From NCBI GenBank assembly GCA_030528765.1, contig JAUMYD010000006.1, positions 1 through 26,540 on the forward strand: a stretch of DNA of 26,540 nt, read 5' to 3'. This DNA is from Bacillota bacterium. Lineage in GTDB: Bacteria > Bacillota > Dehalobacteriia > UBA4068. Below the pieces are notes generated by a model that saw nothing but the letters and a program-made list of their open reading frames with translations, was not told where the DNA came from and did no database searches. Within the stretch, counting starts at the first letter, position 1. Every line of letters starts with the position of its first letter. A program made the translations under genes and the position numbers. Positions 6,723 through 13,967 of the stretch are shown piece by piece.

Positions 6723-7514
6723 CTATTCCGTGGCTGCATCATAGCGCACCCACAGCAGCTGCAGACCCTGTGGCGGGGCCGGGGGAATGTTCAGATCAAA
6801 GCTTCCCTCCAGGTAGCTCTGCATTGCTGTGGCCGGGATCCTCCCCTGCCCCACTGCGACCAGACGGCCCACGATGATCCGCACCATCTTATACAGGAAG
6901 CCATCTGCCTCGACCTCCACCAGAACGGGCTCCGGCAAAAGCTGCCAGGGGAAACTGCTCTCCTGCTGCTTCGGTGCATACACATCCAATCCGCTGATGC
7001 TGCGAACGAAATCCGTGGCAGAAACACCACTGACTGTATAATGCCAGAAATCATGGGTACCCAGCAGATAAGCAGCTCCCTCCTGCATCGCCGCCAGATC
7101 CAGCTTTCCTTCCAGAAACCAGGCGTAACGGTAGTTGAAGGCATTTGCTGCTGCAGCCTGGGCCAGCACATAGCGATACCGCTTCCGGTGCGGACTGAAA
7201 CGGGCATGAAAGCTATCCGGCACCTGCTCTGCCAGAAAAACACGGATATCTCCCGGGAGGCGTCGATTCAGGATCTCGGGCAGCTTTTCCAAAGGAACGG
7301 CGCTGTGAGCCCGAAAGCTGCAGCGCTGTCCACAGGCATGGACACCGCTATCGGTGCGTCCAGCCCCTGCCACCACGATCTGCTCACGAAAGACCTGGCT
7401 CAGCGCATCTTCCAGCGTCTGCTGCACAGTTGCCCCGTGGGAGGCCGGCTGCCTCTGCCAGCCGGCATAGTTGCTGCCGTCATATTGCAGGCTCAGCAAA
7501 ATATTCCGCTCCAT
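6723..7514 (-). CDS. truA: tRNA pseudouridine(38-40) synthase TruA
   Basis: Makes pseudouridine at positions 38-40 of the tRNA anticodon arm. The 263-residue protein begins LLSLQYDGSNYAGWQRQP and carries the catalytic loop GAGRTDSGVHA (50-60) with the nucleophile Asp55. Later landmarks are FSPHRKRYRYVL and DGFLYKMVRIIVG. Full family length. Lies 58 bases after ecfT, with GGAG just upstream of ATG 7514. The rplM promoter follows its stop by about 45 bases with no clear terminator between, so some truA transcripts may run into rplM. Confidence 0.97.
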   Translation of the reverse strand: MERNILLSLQYDGSNYAGWQRQPASHGATVQQTLEDALSQVFREQIVVAGAGRTDSGVHACGQRCSFRAHSAVPLEKLPEILNRRLPGDIRVFLAEQVPDSFHARFSPHRKRYRYVLAQAAAANAFNYRYAWFLEGKLDLAAMQEGAAYLLGTHDFWHYTVSGVSATDFVRSISGLDVYAPKQQESSFPWQLLPEPVLVEVEADGFLYKMVRIIVGRLVAVGQGRIPATAMQSYLEGSFDLNIPPAPPQGLQLLWVRYDAATE

Positions 7515-7572
7515 AGTTCACTCCGTCTGATTCAAAAATTCTCTGCCGCCCGCCTAAGGCGATCCCTCCAGG

Positions 7573-8376
7573 CTAAAGAAAAATCCGCAGCAGGATCTGC
7601 GTAAGCAGCAAAGCTGCAAAAAAGCCCAGCGCAATGCTATCCTGCAGCTGCCAGCAGCTGGTTTTCCAACGGCTGCGGCCTTCTCCACCGCGGTAGCACC
7701 TAGCCTCCATGGCCTGGGCCAGCTCTTCAGCCCGGCGGAATGCTGCCACAAAAAGAGGGATCAGCAGCGGCAGCAATGCCAGACTGCGGCGTATAAGATT
7801 CCCCTGATCCAGCACAGCTCCTCTGGCCTGCTGGGCCAAACGGATCCTTTCGAATTCATCCATCAGGGTGGGGATAAAACGCAGGGCGATCGACATCATC
7901 ATCGCAATTTCATGCGCAGGGACATGCAGCGGGCGCAAAGGTCGCAGCAGGGATTCCAATCCGTCCGTCAGCTGAATAGGTGTGGTGCTCAGTGTCAGAA
8001 GTGAGGCAAAAAGCACCAGCAGCACCAGCCGCAGGCCAATGCTCAGGCCATGCGCCAGTGCGCCCTGACTGATGCTGAGAAAAGCCCATTGCCAAATGAC
8101 TTCCCCGGGGTAAAAAAAGATGTTCAGAACCACCGCCAGCAGACAAAAAAAGGCGATCACCCGCAAACCGCGCCAAAGCGAGCGCAGCGGGATGCGGCTC
8201 AGAGCGATGACCCCGACGCAGACAGCCAGCATGAGCAACCAGCCGTAAAGATGCTCCACAAAAAAGAGCGTGACCGCATATAGCAGTGTGATGAGGATCT
8301 TACAGGCAGCATTCCGGCGGTGAACCGGCGATTCCACAGGATAATATTGCCCCAGAAGTATTTTTTCCTTAAACAT
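7573..8376 (-). CDS. ecfT: ECF transporter transmembrane component EcfT
   Basis: The membrane scaffold of group II ECF transporters; it couples EcfA1/EcfA2 to interchangeable vitamin-binding S components. The 267-residue protein has several hydrophobic segments in the N-terminal half and the two long coupling helices. The first coupling motif is ARG (184-186 in AQQARGA); the second reads ARC (225-227 in AMEARCYRGG), a variant I believe is common in Clostridia. ATG 8376 overlaps the ecfA2 stop by 8 bases; upstream in-frame sequence is ecfA2 coding and was excluded. No S component is encoded here, as expected for a shared module. Confidence 0.95.
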   Translation of the reverse strand: MFKEKILLGQYYPVESPVHRRNAACKILITLLYAVTLFFVEHLYGWLLMLAVCVGVIALSRIPLRSLWRGLRVIAFFCLLAVVLNIFFYPGEVIWQWAFLSISQGALAHGLSIGLRLVLLVLFASLLTLSTTPIQLTDGLESLLRPLRPLHVPAHEIAMMMSIALRFIPTLMDEFERIRLAQQARGAVLDQGNLIRRSLALLPLLIPLFVAAFRRAEELAQAMEARCYRGGEGRSRWKTSCWQLQDSIALGFFAALLLTQILLRIFL

Positions 8377-9406
8377 CCGTCTTCCCTCCCTGCCAGGGTG
8401 TAAAGCGGGGCTCCTCCTTCGGGGGCGGCGGCGCATCTTCTTTGGGCTGCGGAATCGTCTGTCCAGCCGCAGCCAGCACGCTTTCCAGGCTGATCACAGG
8501 CTCTCCGTCCTCTTCCGCGGCCTTCGCCTGCAGCACATCCTCCGGCTCAGCCTCTACCGGCTCCGGCGCATCCCTTCGGGCCAAGTAATCCCCGATCTCT
8601 GCGGCAGCCTCCTCCACAGAAATCGCTGTTCCCGCCAAAGGGATCCCCCGGCGCTTCAGCTCCCGCACCACCGCGGCAGCCATGGGGATCTCCAAGCCTG
8701 CCTCCCGCAGCAGCTCCTCCTCAGCAAAAACCTGATCCGGGCTACCATCCAGAAGTATGCGGCCACGGTTCAGAACGATTATACGCTGCGCCAGCTCTGC
8801 GGCTTCCCTCATATTATGGGTGATCCAGAGGATGCTGCGCCCCTCCCGGTTCAGCTGCCGAACCAGCTCCAAAAGCCAGCGGCGGCCCCCCTCATCAAGC
8901 CCTGCCGTTGGCTCATCCAAAATGATCATTTTGGGTTCCACAGCGAGCACTCCGGCTATGCAGACCCGCCGCTTCTGCCCACCGGAAAGCGAAAAGGGCG
9001 AACGGTTCCAGAAGGAATCCGGCTCCAAGCCCACCAGCTCCAAAGCTTTCCGCACCCGGATGGGCAGGTAATCCTGCGGCACGCCAAAATTTCGGGCGCC
9101 AAAGGCAACCTCTTCGTAGACTGTTTCCGCGAAAAGCTGCTGCTCCGGGTATTGAAAGACCAAGCCGATATTGCGAACACTTTCCTGCCTTCCGGTTTTC
9201 ACATCATAGGTATCGATCCTCCCACCGGTGGGCTTATATAGCCCGGAAAGCAGCAGTGAAAGAGTACTTTTCCCGCTGCCGCCATGGCCGATCATGGCGA
9301 TCATCTCTCCACTGCGGATACGCAGATTGATATCCTGCAATGCCATATGTTCAAAGGGGCTTCCCTTCTGATAGCAATATTCAACATGCTGCAAATCTAT
9401 TTGCAT
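8369..9406 (-). CDS. ecfA2: ECF transporter ATPase EcfA2
   Basis: The second ATPase of the vitamin-uptake ECF module. In 345 residues: Walker A GHGGSGKST (40-48), Q-loop VFQYPEQQLF (83-92), signature LSGGQ (140-144), Walker B IILDEP (161-166), D-loop GLDEGG and a normal switch His197 (ITHNM). Residues from about 278 to 345 form an acidic, proline-rich tail (with PPPP near 326-330) beyond the usual 280-290-residue length; it looks disordered. ATG 9406 lies 10 bases inside the end of ecfA1, and the stop overlaps ecfT, so all three are coupled. Longer in-frame sequence upstream is ecfA1 coding. Confidence 0.95.
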   Translation of the reverse strand: MQIDLQHVEYCYQKGSPFEHMALQDINLRIRSGEMIAMIGHGGSGKSTLSLLLSGLYKPTGGRIDTYDVKTGRQESVRNIGLVFQYPEQQLFAETVYEEVAFGARNFGVPQDYLPIRVRKALELVGLEPDSFWNRSPFSLSGGQKRRVCIAGVLAVEPKMIILDEPTAGLDEGGRRWLLELVRQLNREGRSILWITHNMREAAELAQRIIVLNRGRILLDGSPDQVFAEEELLREAGLEIPMAAAVVRELKRRGIPLAGTAISVEEAAAEIGDYLARRDAPEPVEAEPEDVLQAKAAEEDGEPVISLESVLAAAGQTIPQPKEDAPPPPKEEPRFTPWQGGKTDV

Positions 9407-10209
9407 ACGATCTCCATCAGTGTTTCCGGAGAAAGCACACCCCGGAATTGTTCGTATCCTTGTTCCAACAGCAACTCTGCCAAGCGGGAAACCTGCGGGA
9501 TATCCAGCTGCTTCGCCCGCAGCCAGCGGCAATCTGCGAAAAGAGCGGCGGGGGTCTCGTCCCGCAGGATCCGGCCTTCATCCAGCACCAGGATCCGATC
9601 CGCCAGCAGGGTCTCCTCCATAATATTCGTGATGTAGATGATGGAAAGCCCGTGCTTTTCGTGCAGCTGCTGCAGGCTTTCCAGAACAGAGCGGCGCATG
9701 GAAGGATCCAGCATAGAAGTGGGCTCATCCAGAACCAAATATTTGCTGGCCATAGCCAAAGCCCCGGCAATGGCCACCCGCTGCTTTTCACCGCCGGAAA
9801 GCAGGTGCGGGGCCTTCGCTCGCAGGCCTGTCAGGTTCATTTCCGAAAGCGCCTGCTCCACCCGGCCTGTGATCTCCTCAGGAGGAAAGCCCAGATTCTC
9901 CAGCGCAAAGGCGATGTCATCCTCCACAGAGGTGGCGATTAGCTGGTTATCCGGATTCTGAAACACAAAGGCTACCTGAGAGCGGATCTTCCAGAGTTCT
10001 TCCTCCCGATCCGTGCGCAGGCCATCCACGCAGACAGTGCCGGAATTCGGCAGCAGCAGGCCGTTCAACTGCCTGGCCAGGGTACTTTTTCCGCTGCCGT
10101 TCGCTCCAATCAGCGCCAGCCACTCCCCTTCCCGAATCTCCAGATCCAGGCCGCGGAGAACAGGCTGCTCCGTCTCATATTGAAAATGCAGGTCGCGAAT
10201 CTCAATCAT
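9397..10209 (-). CDS. ecfA1: ECF transporter ATPase EcfA1
   Basis: The first ATPase of the ECF module. In 270 residues: Walker A GANGSGKST (35-43), Q-loop FVFQNPDNQL (81-90), signature LSGGE (137-141), Walker B YLVLDEP (157-163) and D-loop SMLDPS. The switch-loop His is replaced: YITNIMEE (192-199) has Asn195 where ITHxMEE is usual. ATG 10209 has GGAGG 4 bases upstream, rather close. A longer frame would start inside the terminator hairpin at 10232-10263 and is rejected. First of the ecfA1-ecfA2-ecfT-truA string, separated from rplQ by that terminator. Confidence 0.95.
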   Translation of the reverse strand: MIEIRDLHFQYETEQPVLRGLDLEIREGEWLALIGANGSGKSTLARQLNGLLLPNSGTVCVDGLRTDREEELWKIRSQVAFVFQNPDNQLIATSVEDDIAFALENLGFPPEEITGRVEQALSEMNLTGLRAKAPHLLSGGEKQRVAIAGALAMASKYLVLDEPTSMLDPSMRRSVLESLQQLHEKHGLSIIYITNIMEETLLADRILVLDEGRILRDETPAALFADCRWLRAKQLDIPQVSRLAELLLEQGYEQFRGVLSPETLMEIVCK

Positions 10210-10231
10210 AAATCCTCCGGGAATATGGAAG

Positions 10232-10263
10232 AAAAAAGGGGCGAGCACCAGCCCACCCCTTTT
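10232..10263 (-). terminator. Intrinsic terminator between rplQ and ecfA1
   Basis: On the minus strand AAAAGGGGTGGG pairs with CTCGCCCCTTTT around a six-base loop (two G-U pairs). The right arm runs into a TTTTTT tract (plus 10237-10232). It lies 35 bases past the rplQ stop and about 22 bases before the ecfA1 ATG. It should end most alpha-operon transcripts and let a fraction through to the ECF genes. Confidence 0.85.
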
Positions 10264-10298
10264 CTTTCGTATACTGCGCGTAGTAAGGCCGGAGCTGC

Positions 10299-10637
10299 TT
10301 AGATCAACTCTACTCTGGCCATTTCGGCAGCGTCACCGCGGCGGCGCTGCAGCGGAATGATACGAGTATAACCACCCTCACGGCCTTCATATTTCGGAGC
10401 GATCTCCGTGAACAACTTGGTCACGACATCTTCTTCCGTAATAAAAGCCAGAGCGGCCCGGCGAGCGGCCAGATCACCCTTCTTACCCAAGGTGATCATT
10501 TTTTCCGCTACGGAGACCAATTCCTTGGCACGGGGCGTGGTGGTATCTATCTTACCGTTTTTAAAAAGGGAAGTGGCCGCATTGCGCAGCATGGCGCGGC
10601 GGTGGGCACTTTTGACCCCTAATCTGCGGTATGCCAT
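10299..10637 (-). CDS. rplQ: 50S ribosomal protein L17
   Basis: L17 lies near the exit-tunnel side of the 50S subunit. It is 112 residues, the compact bacterial form. Landmarks are MAYRRLGVKSAHRRAMLRN, the FKNGKIDTTTPRAKELVSVAEK segment, and GYTRIIPLQRRRGDAAEMARVELI at the end. Last gene of the alpha string, 12 bases after rpoA, and followed by the terminator at 10232-10263. The start has a GGAGG a few bases upstream. Confidence 0.98.
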   Translation of the reverse strand: MAYRRLGVKSAHRRAMLRNAATSLFKNGKIDTTTPRAKELVSVAEKMITLGKKGDLAARRAALAFITEEDVVTKLFTEIAPKYEGREGGYTRIIPLQRRRGDAAEMARVELI

Positions 10638-10649
10638 GTTCTTTTCCTC

Positions 10650-11597
10650 CTATTCGTCGCTCTTTCTTAAAGACATTCCCAGTTCTTCCAATTTGGCCAC
10701 GACTTCTTCCAGGGATTTCCGCCCCAGATTCCGCACTTTCATCATTTCCTCTTCGGTGCGGCTGGCCAATTCCTGGGCAGTGTGGATGCCGGCCCTCTTC
10801 AGGCAATTGTAAGAGCGTACCGACAAATCCAGCTCTTCGATGGTCATTTCCGGGCGGGTGCCTTTCTGATCATCGGCCTTATCCACCAGAGTGACGGCAG
10901 GCGCCTGGCTTTCCGTCAGACCAGTGAAAAGCTCCAGATATTCACAGAGAATACGGGCAGAAGCGGAAATCGCTTCATCCGGAGCAATCGTTTTATCCGT
11001 CCACACGTCGATGGTAAGCTTATCGTAGTCAGTCTGCTGACCAACACGAGTATCCTCGACGCGGAAATTCACTTTGATGATGGGCGAAAACAAACTATCA
11101 ATGGGAATGATGCCGATCGGCTGATCTTCCTTCTTGTTTTTGTCGGCACCCACATAACCGCGGCCGGTAGCAACGGAGATCTCCATACGCAGCGCACCAT
11201 CTGTATCCAGAGTGGCCAGATAATGCTCTGGGTTCAGAATCTCCACATCCGGATCCAAAATAATGTCCGCAGCAGTAACCGTTCTTTCCCCCTCCACATC
11301 CACATAGATGGTGCGGGGCTCATCGCAGTGCATCTTCACGGAAAGTCCCTTCAGATTCAGGATCAGATCCGTGATATCCTCCACTACCCCAGGGGCAGTG
11401 GAAAATTCATGCAGGATCCCGTCGATTTTCACGGCTGTTACAGCGGCACCGGGCAGCGAGGAAAGAAGGACCCGGCGAAGGGCATTGCCCAAGGTCATGC
11501 CGTAACCTCTCTCCAGAGGCTCGATGACAAAGCGGCCAAAGGAATTATCCTCAGTAGCTTCCACACATTGGATCCGCGGCTTTTCAATACCAAACAT
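10650..11597 (-). CDS. rpoA: DNA-directed RNA polymerase alpha subunit
   Basis: The dimerising scaffold of RNA polymerase. In 315 residues, the N-terminal domain (1 to about 230) holds the dimer and beta-contact segment GYGMTLGNALRRVLLSSLPG; a charged linker follows; the C-terminal domain (about 245-315) has the DNA UP-element and activator surface, RSYNCLKRAGI and VRNLGRKSLEEV. Full length and intact. It lies between rpsD and rplQ, the usual alpha-operon order. AGGAGG precedes ATG 11597. The 80-base spacer from rpsD holds a modest imperfect hairpin, but no good promoter. Confidence 0.99.
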   Translation of the reverse strand: MFGIEKPRIQCVEATEDNSFGRFVIEPLERGYGMTLGNALRRVLLSSLPGAAVTAVKIDGILHEFSTAPGVVEDITDLILNLKGLSVKMHCDEPRTIYVDVEGERTVTAADIILDPDVEILNPEHYLATLDTDGALRMEISVATGRGYVGADKNKKEDQPIGIIPIDSLFSPIIKVNFRVEDTRVGQQTDYDKLTIDVWTDKTIAPDEAISASARILCEYLELFTGLTESQAPAVTLVDKADDQKGTRPEMTIEELDLSVRSYNCLKRAGIHTAQELASRTEEEMMKVRNLGRKSLEEVVAKLEELGMSLRKSDE

Positions 11598-11677
11598 TTA
11601 ACCCCTCCTTAGACTATAGACAATTGTTCGGTACGGGGCCAGCCAGCCAGGCACAAAAGTCCGGGCTGACAATGCGA

Positions 11678-12310
11678 TTATCTGGAATAGAGCTCAACGA
11701 TCAGCTGCTCATTGATGGGCAGATCGATATCTTCGCGGCTGGGCATGGCAATCACTTTGCCGACCAGGTTTGCTTTGTCCAGATCCAGCCACTGCGGAGC
11801 ATTGCGATGTGCAATGGCTTCAGCAATCGCTGCAAATTTGGGGGATTTGCGGCTACCTTCTTTGACAGTGATCACCTGACCTTCTTTCACCAGGAAAGAG
11901 GGGATATTGACCTTACGGCCGTTTACGGTGAAGTGGCCATGGCGAACCAGCTGGCGTGCATCAACGCGGGAGCTGGCCATGCCCAAGCGATAAACCACGT
12001 TATCCAGGCGGCGTTCCAGCAAGCGGAGCAGGTTTTCACCGGTAACACCGTTCTGGCGGGAAGCCTTATCGTAATAGATGCGGAACTGATTTTCTTCCAC
12101 ACCGTAGATGCGTTTTACTTTCTGCTTTTCGCGCAGCTGCATGCCGTATTCGGAGACTTTTCTCCGGGCATTGCCCTGACCATGCTGGCCGGGTGCATAC
12201 TGCTTGGTAGCAAAAGCACATTTATCAGAATAGCAACGGTCGCCTTTCAGGTAGAGCTTCATGCCCTCGCGGCGGCACAGGCGGCAAACAGCACCAGTGT
12301 ATCTTGCCAT
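11678..12310 (-). CDS. rpsD: 30S ribosomal protein S4 (zinc-binding form)
   Basis: Nucleates 30S assembly on the 5' domain of 16S rRNA. In E. coli it also represses the alpha operon by binding its mRNA. The 210-residue protein keeps the N-terminal zinc cysteines, CRLC (9-12) and a second Cys pair about 15-20 residues on (DRCYSDKC). The S4 RNA-binding domain is RLDNVVYRLGMASSRVDARQLVRHGHFTVNG. Lies 12 bases after rpsK. Having rpsD inside this operon is unlike B. subtilis, where it is elsewhere, but is usual in Clostridia. Ends in the conserved VELYSR. Confidence 0.98.
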   Translation of the reverse strand: MARYTGAVCRLCRREGMKLYLKGDRCYSDKCAFATKQYAPGQHGQGNARRKVSEYGMQLREKQKVKRIYGVEENQFRIYYDKASRQNGVTGENLLRLLERRLDNVVYRLGMASSRVDARQLVRHGHFTVNGRKVNIPSFLVKEGQVITVKEGSRKSPKFAAIAEAIAHRNAPQWLDLDKANLVGKVIAMPSREDIDLPINEQLIVELYSR

Positions 12311-12322
12311 TGATCTCTCCTC

Positions 12323-12709
12323 CTAGACTCTTCTTCTTTTCGGCGGGCGGCAGCCGTTGTGCGGAATGGGGGTCACATCTTTAATCATGCTGACTTCCAA
12401 ACCAGCGGCCTGCAGTGCGCGGATCGCGGCCTCACGGCCGGAGCCGGGGCCTTTGACGAGGCATTCAACCTGACGCATGCCATGTTCCATGGCATCTTTC
12501 GCGGCCTGATCAGCAGCCATCTGGGCGGCAAACGGAGTGCTCTTACGGGAGCCTTTGAAGCCCTGGGCGCCTGCGGTGGACCAGGAAATGGCATTGCCGC
12601 TCTTATCGGTGATCGTGACCACCGTGTTGTTAAAAGTGGACTGAATGTGAGCCACGCCCACTTCCACGTTTTTCTTTTCTTTTCTTCTGCGAGTTTGTCT
12701 GCGTGCCAT
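12323..12709 (-). CDS. rpsK: 30S ribosomal protein S11
   Basis: S11 lies on the 30S platform near the E site and the anti-Shine-Dalgarno. The 128-residue protein has a basic start (ARRQTRRRKEKKNVEVG), GVAHIQSTFNNTVVTITD, GSRKSTPFAAQMAAD and the canonical end VTPIPHNGCRPPKRRRV. Nineteen bases after rpsM, with a ribosome site before ATG 12709. No oddities. Confidence 0.98.
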   Translation of the reverse strand: MARRQTRRRKEKKNVEVGVAHIQSTFNNTVVTITDKSGNAISWSTAGAQGFKGSRKSTPFAAQMAADQAAKDAMEHGMRQVECLVKGPGSGREAAIRALQAAGLEVSMIKDVTPIPHNGCRPPKRRRV

Positions 12710-12728
12710 TCGGATGACCTCCCTTCAA

Positions 12729-13100
12729 TTATTTCTTTCTCTTTGCGCTGACGGTACGTTTCGGGCCTTTTCTGGTGCGGGCATTATTCTTAGTATTCTG
12801 TCCGCGAACCGGCAGGCCGCGACGATGGCGAATGCCACGGTAGCAGCTGATTTCAGAGAGACGTTTGATATTGAGCGCAACTTCTCTACGAAGATCACCT
12901 TCAACCTGATAGTTGTTGGCAATGATCTCACGGATTTTAGAAGTTTCGTCTTCGGTCAGATCTTTGACGCGAGTATCGGGATTGATACCGGCCTCTGCAA
13001 GGATCTTCTGGGAAGTTTTCAGACCAACGCCGTAGATATAAGTCAGGCCGATCTCGACCCGTTTATCGCGAGGCAGGTCAACGCCAGCAATACGTGCCAT
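12729..13100 (-). CDS. rpsM: 30S ribosomal protein S13
   Basis: S13 in the 30S head forms bridges to the 50S subunit and its tail touches P-site tRNA. In 123 residues: MARIAGVDLPRDKRVEIGLTYIYGVG, the helix-hairpin-helix-like middle, CYRGIRHRRGLPVRGQ and the basic tail TRKGPKRTVSAKRKK. Lies 21 bases after rpmJ, with GGAGG upstream. First S-protein of the alpha string. Confidence 0.98.
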   Translation of the reverse strand: MARIAGVDLPRDKRVEIGLTYIYGVGLKTSQKILAEAGINPDTRVKDLTEDETSKIREIIANNYQVEGDLRREVALNIKRLSEISCYRGIRHRRGLPVRGQNTKNNARTRKGPKRTVSAKRKK

Positions 13101-13121
13101 TAAAGTTACACCTCCGTTTAA

Positions 13122-13235
13122 TTATCCTTGAACCTGCTTATGCTTGGTGTTGGAGCAAATAACCATGATTTTGCCCCGACGTTTGATGATTTTGCATTTT
13201 TCACAAATGGGCTTAACAGAAGCTCTGACTTTCAT
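13122..13235 (-). CDS. rpmJ: 50S ribosomal protein L36 (zinc-binding form)
   Basis: A 37-residue protein that I translated directly. It begins MKVRASVKPICEKC and ends SNTKHKQVQG. The zinc ligands Cys11, Cys14, Cys27 and His32 are all present, so this is the zinc-binding form. It sits between infA and rpsM, its usual place, with GGAGG 6 bases before ATG 13235. L36 packs at the base of the 50S stalk region and is one of the last proteins to join. Confidence 0.97.
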   Translation of the reverse strand: MKVRASVKPICEKCKIIKRRGKIMVICSNTKHKQVQG

Positions 13236-13259
13236 GTTAAATCCTCCTTGATTTTACCT

Positions 13260-13286
13260 ATGGCAGCTTACGCCATTGCCTAAGCT
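13260..13286 (-). other. Two mutually exclusive small hairpins between infA and rpmJ
   Basis: ATGGC (13260-13264) can pair with GCCAT (13272-13276), or AGCTTA (13265-13270) with TAAGCT (13281-13286). The two overlap, so only one can form at a time. They lie just at and after the infA stop and before the rpmJ ribosome site. The stems are short (5 and 6 bp); function is speculative. Confidence 0.3.
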
Positions 13287-13503
13287 ATTTATATCTATAA
13301 GTGATCCGGCCCCGTTTCAAGTCATAAGGGCTCAGCTCCACTGTGACCTTATCCCCGGGCAAAATGCGGATGTAATTCGTCCGAATCTTACCGGAAATAT
13401 GCGCCAAAATACGATGGCCGTTCGCTAATTCAACTGTGAACATCGCATTCGGCAAGGGTTCTACGACGACACCGTCGATTTCGATGGCATCTTGTTTGGA
13501 CAT
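13285..13503 (-). CDS. infA: Translation initiation factor IF-1
   Basis: Binds the 30S A site during initiation with IF-2 and IF-3. The 72-residue OB-fold protein has the family sequence EIDGVVVEPLPNAMFTVEL, GHRILAHISGKIR and the conserved end SPYDLKRGRITYRYK. ATG 13503 directly abuts the TGA stop of the KOW gene (TGAATG), and its AAGGAGGG site lies inside that gene, so the two are translationally coupled. Confidence 0.98.
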   Translation of the reverse strand: MSKQDAIEIDGVVVEPLPNAMFTVELANGHRILAHISGKIRTNYIRILPGDKVTVELSPYDLKRGRITYRYK

Positions 13504-13869
13504 TCAATCGCCCTCCTTAACTCCTTCGCAGCTGAGCAGCGCAGAGATGGCCGCTCTGATCTCCTCATTCGTTGGCGGGTGCGCATGTGCAGGCCCATTC
13601 AGGTCAGCCGCTACCTGATGTGTCACCTGCAAATGCAGAGGATTCTTTTTCTTCGGGGCCTCCACGGGGCGCTTTCGCCCATCAGCCACCAGCAAAAACC
13701 CATCGGATTGATCCAGCACGATATAGTGCTGCCCACAATCCCGCCCGGCTCGCGAACGAACCAGTTGCCCTCTGTGCCAGCAATGGCCACTGTGCTTAGA
13801 GGATAACACAGTCGCTTCTTTCGCCCAGCACAGGCTCTCATGATCAAAGGCATGTTTTTTTTTCTTCAT
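13504..13869 (-). CDS. KOW-domain RNA-binding protein (L14e-like), between adk and infA
   Basis: A small basic protein of about 121 residues. The core RGQLVRSRAGRDCGQHYIVLD followed by DGFLLVADGRKRPVEAPKKKNPLHLQ is a KOW fold like that of eukaryotic/archaeal L14e. Such genes are known at this spot in many Clostridia, normally after map; the function is not established, but rRNA or ribosome binding is likely. The N-terminal ~35 residues, rich in Lys, His and Cys, precede the domain and are less conserved. ATG 13869 is chosen because AGGGA lies just before it; the next upstream ATG (13881) lacks a ribosome site. The start could also be further inside. Confidence 0.85.
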   Translation of the reverse strand: MKKKKHAFDHESLCWAKEATVLSSKHSGHCWHRGQLVRSRAGRDCGQHYIVLDQSDGFLLVADGRKRPVEAPKKKNPLHLQVTHQVAADLNGPAHAHPPTNEEIRAAISALLSCEGVKEGD

Positions 13870-13920
13870 AATCCCTACCATGATTGGGCTTTGGTGAAAT
13901 CATCCGGATGCCCCTGTGCA

Positions 13921-13937
13921 CCCGCCCGGAAGGCGGG
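13921..13937 (-). other. GC-rich hairpin in the adk-KOW spacer
   Basis: CCCGCC (13921-13926) and GGCGGG (13932-13937) form a perfect 6-bp stem with a 5-base loop. No U-tract follows on the minus strand. It sits where map is found in related genomes. Likely an mRNA structure rather than an intrinsic terminator. Confidence 0.45.
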
Positions 13938-13967
13938 AGCCAGCTGCGAGCCGGTTCATTTCTGATT

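Noticed and set aside
7700..7710. EcfT second coupling motif ARC instead of ARG as a defect
   Set aside because: I believe ARC is a frequent natural variant in Clostridia, so I do not count it as damage.
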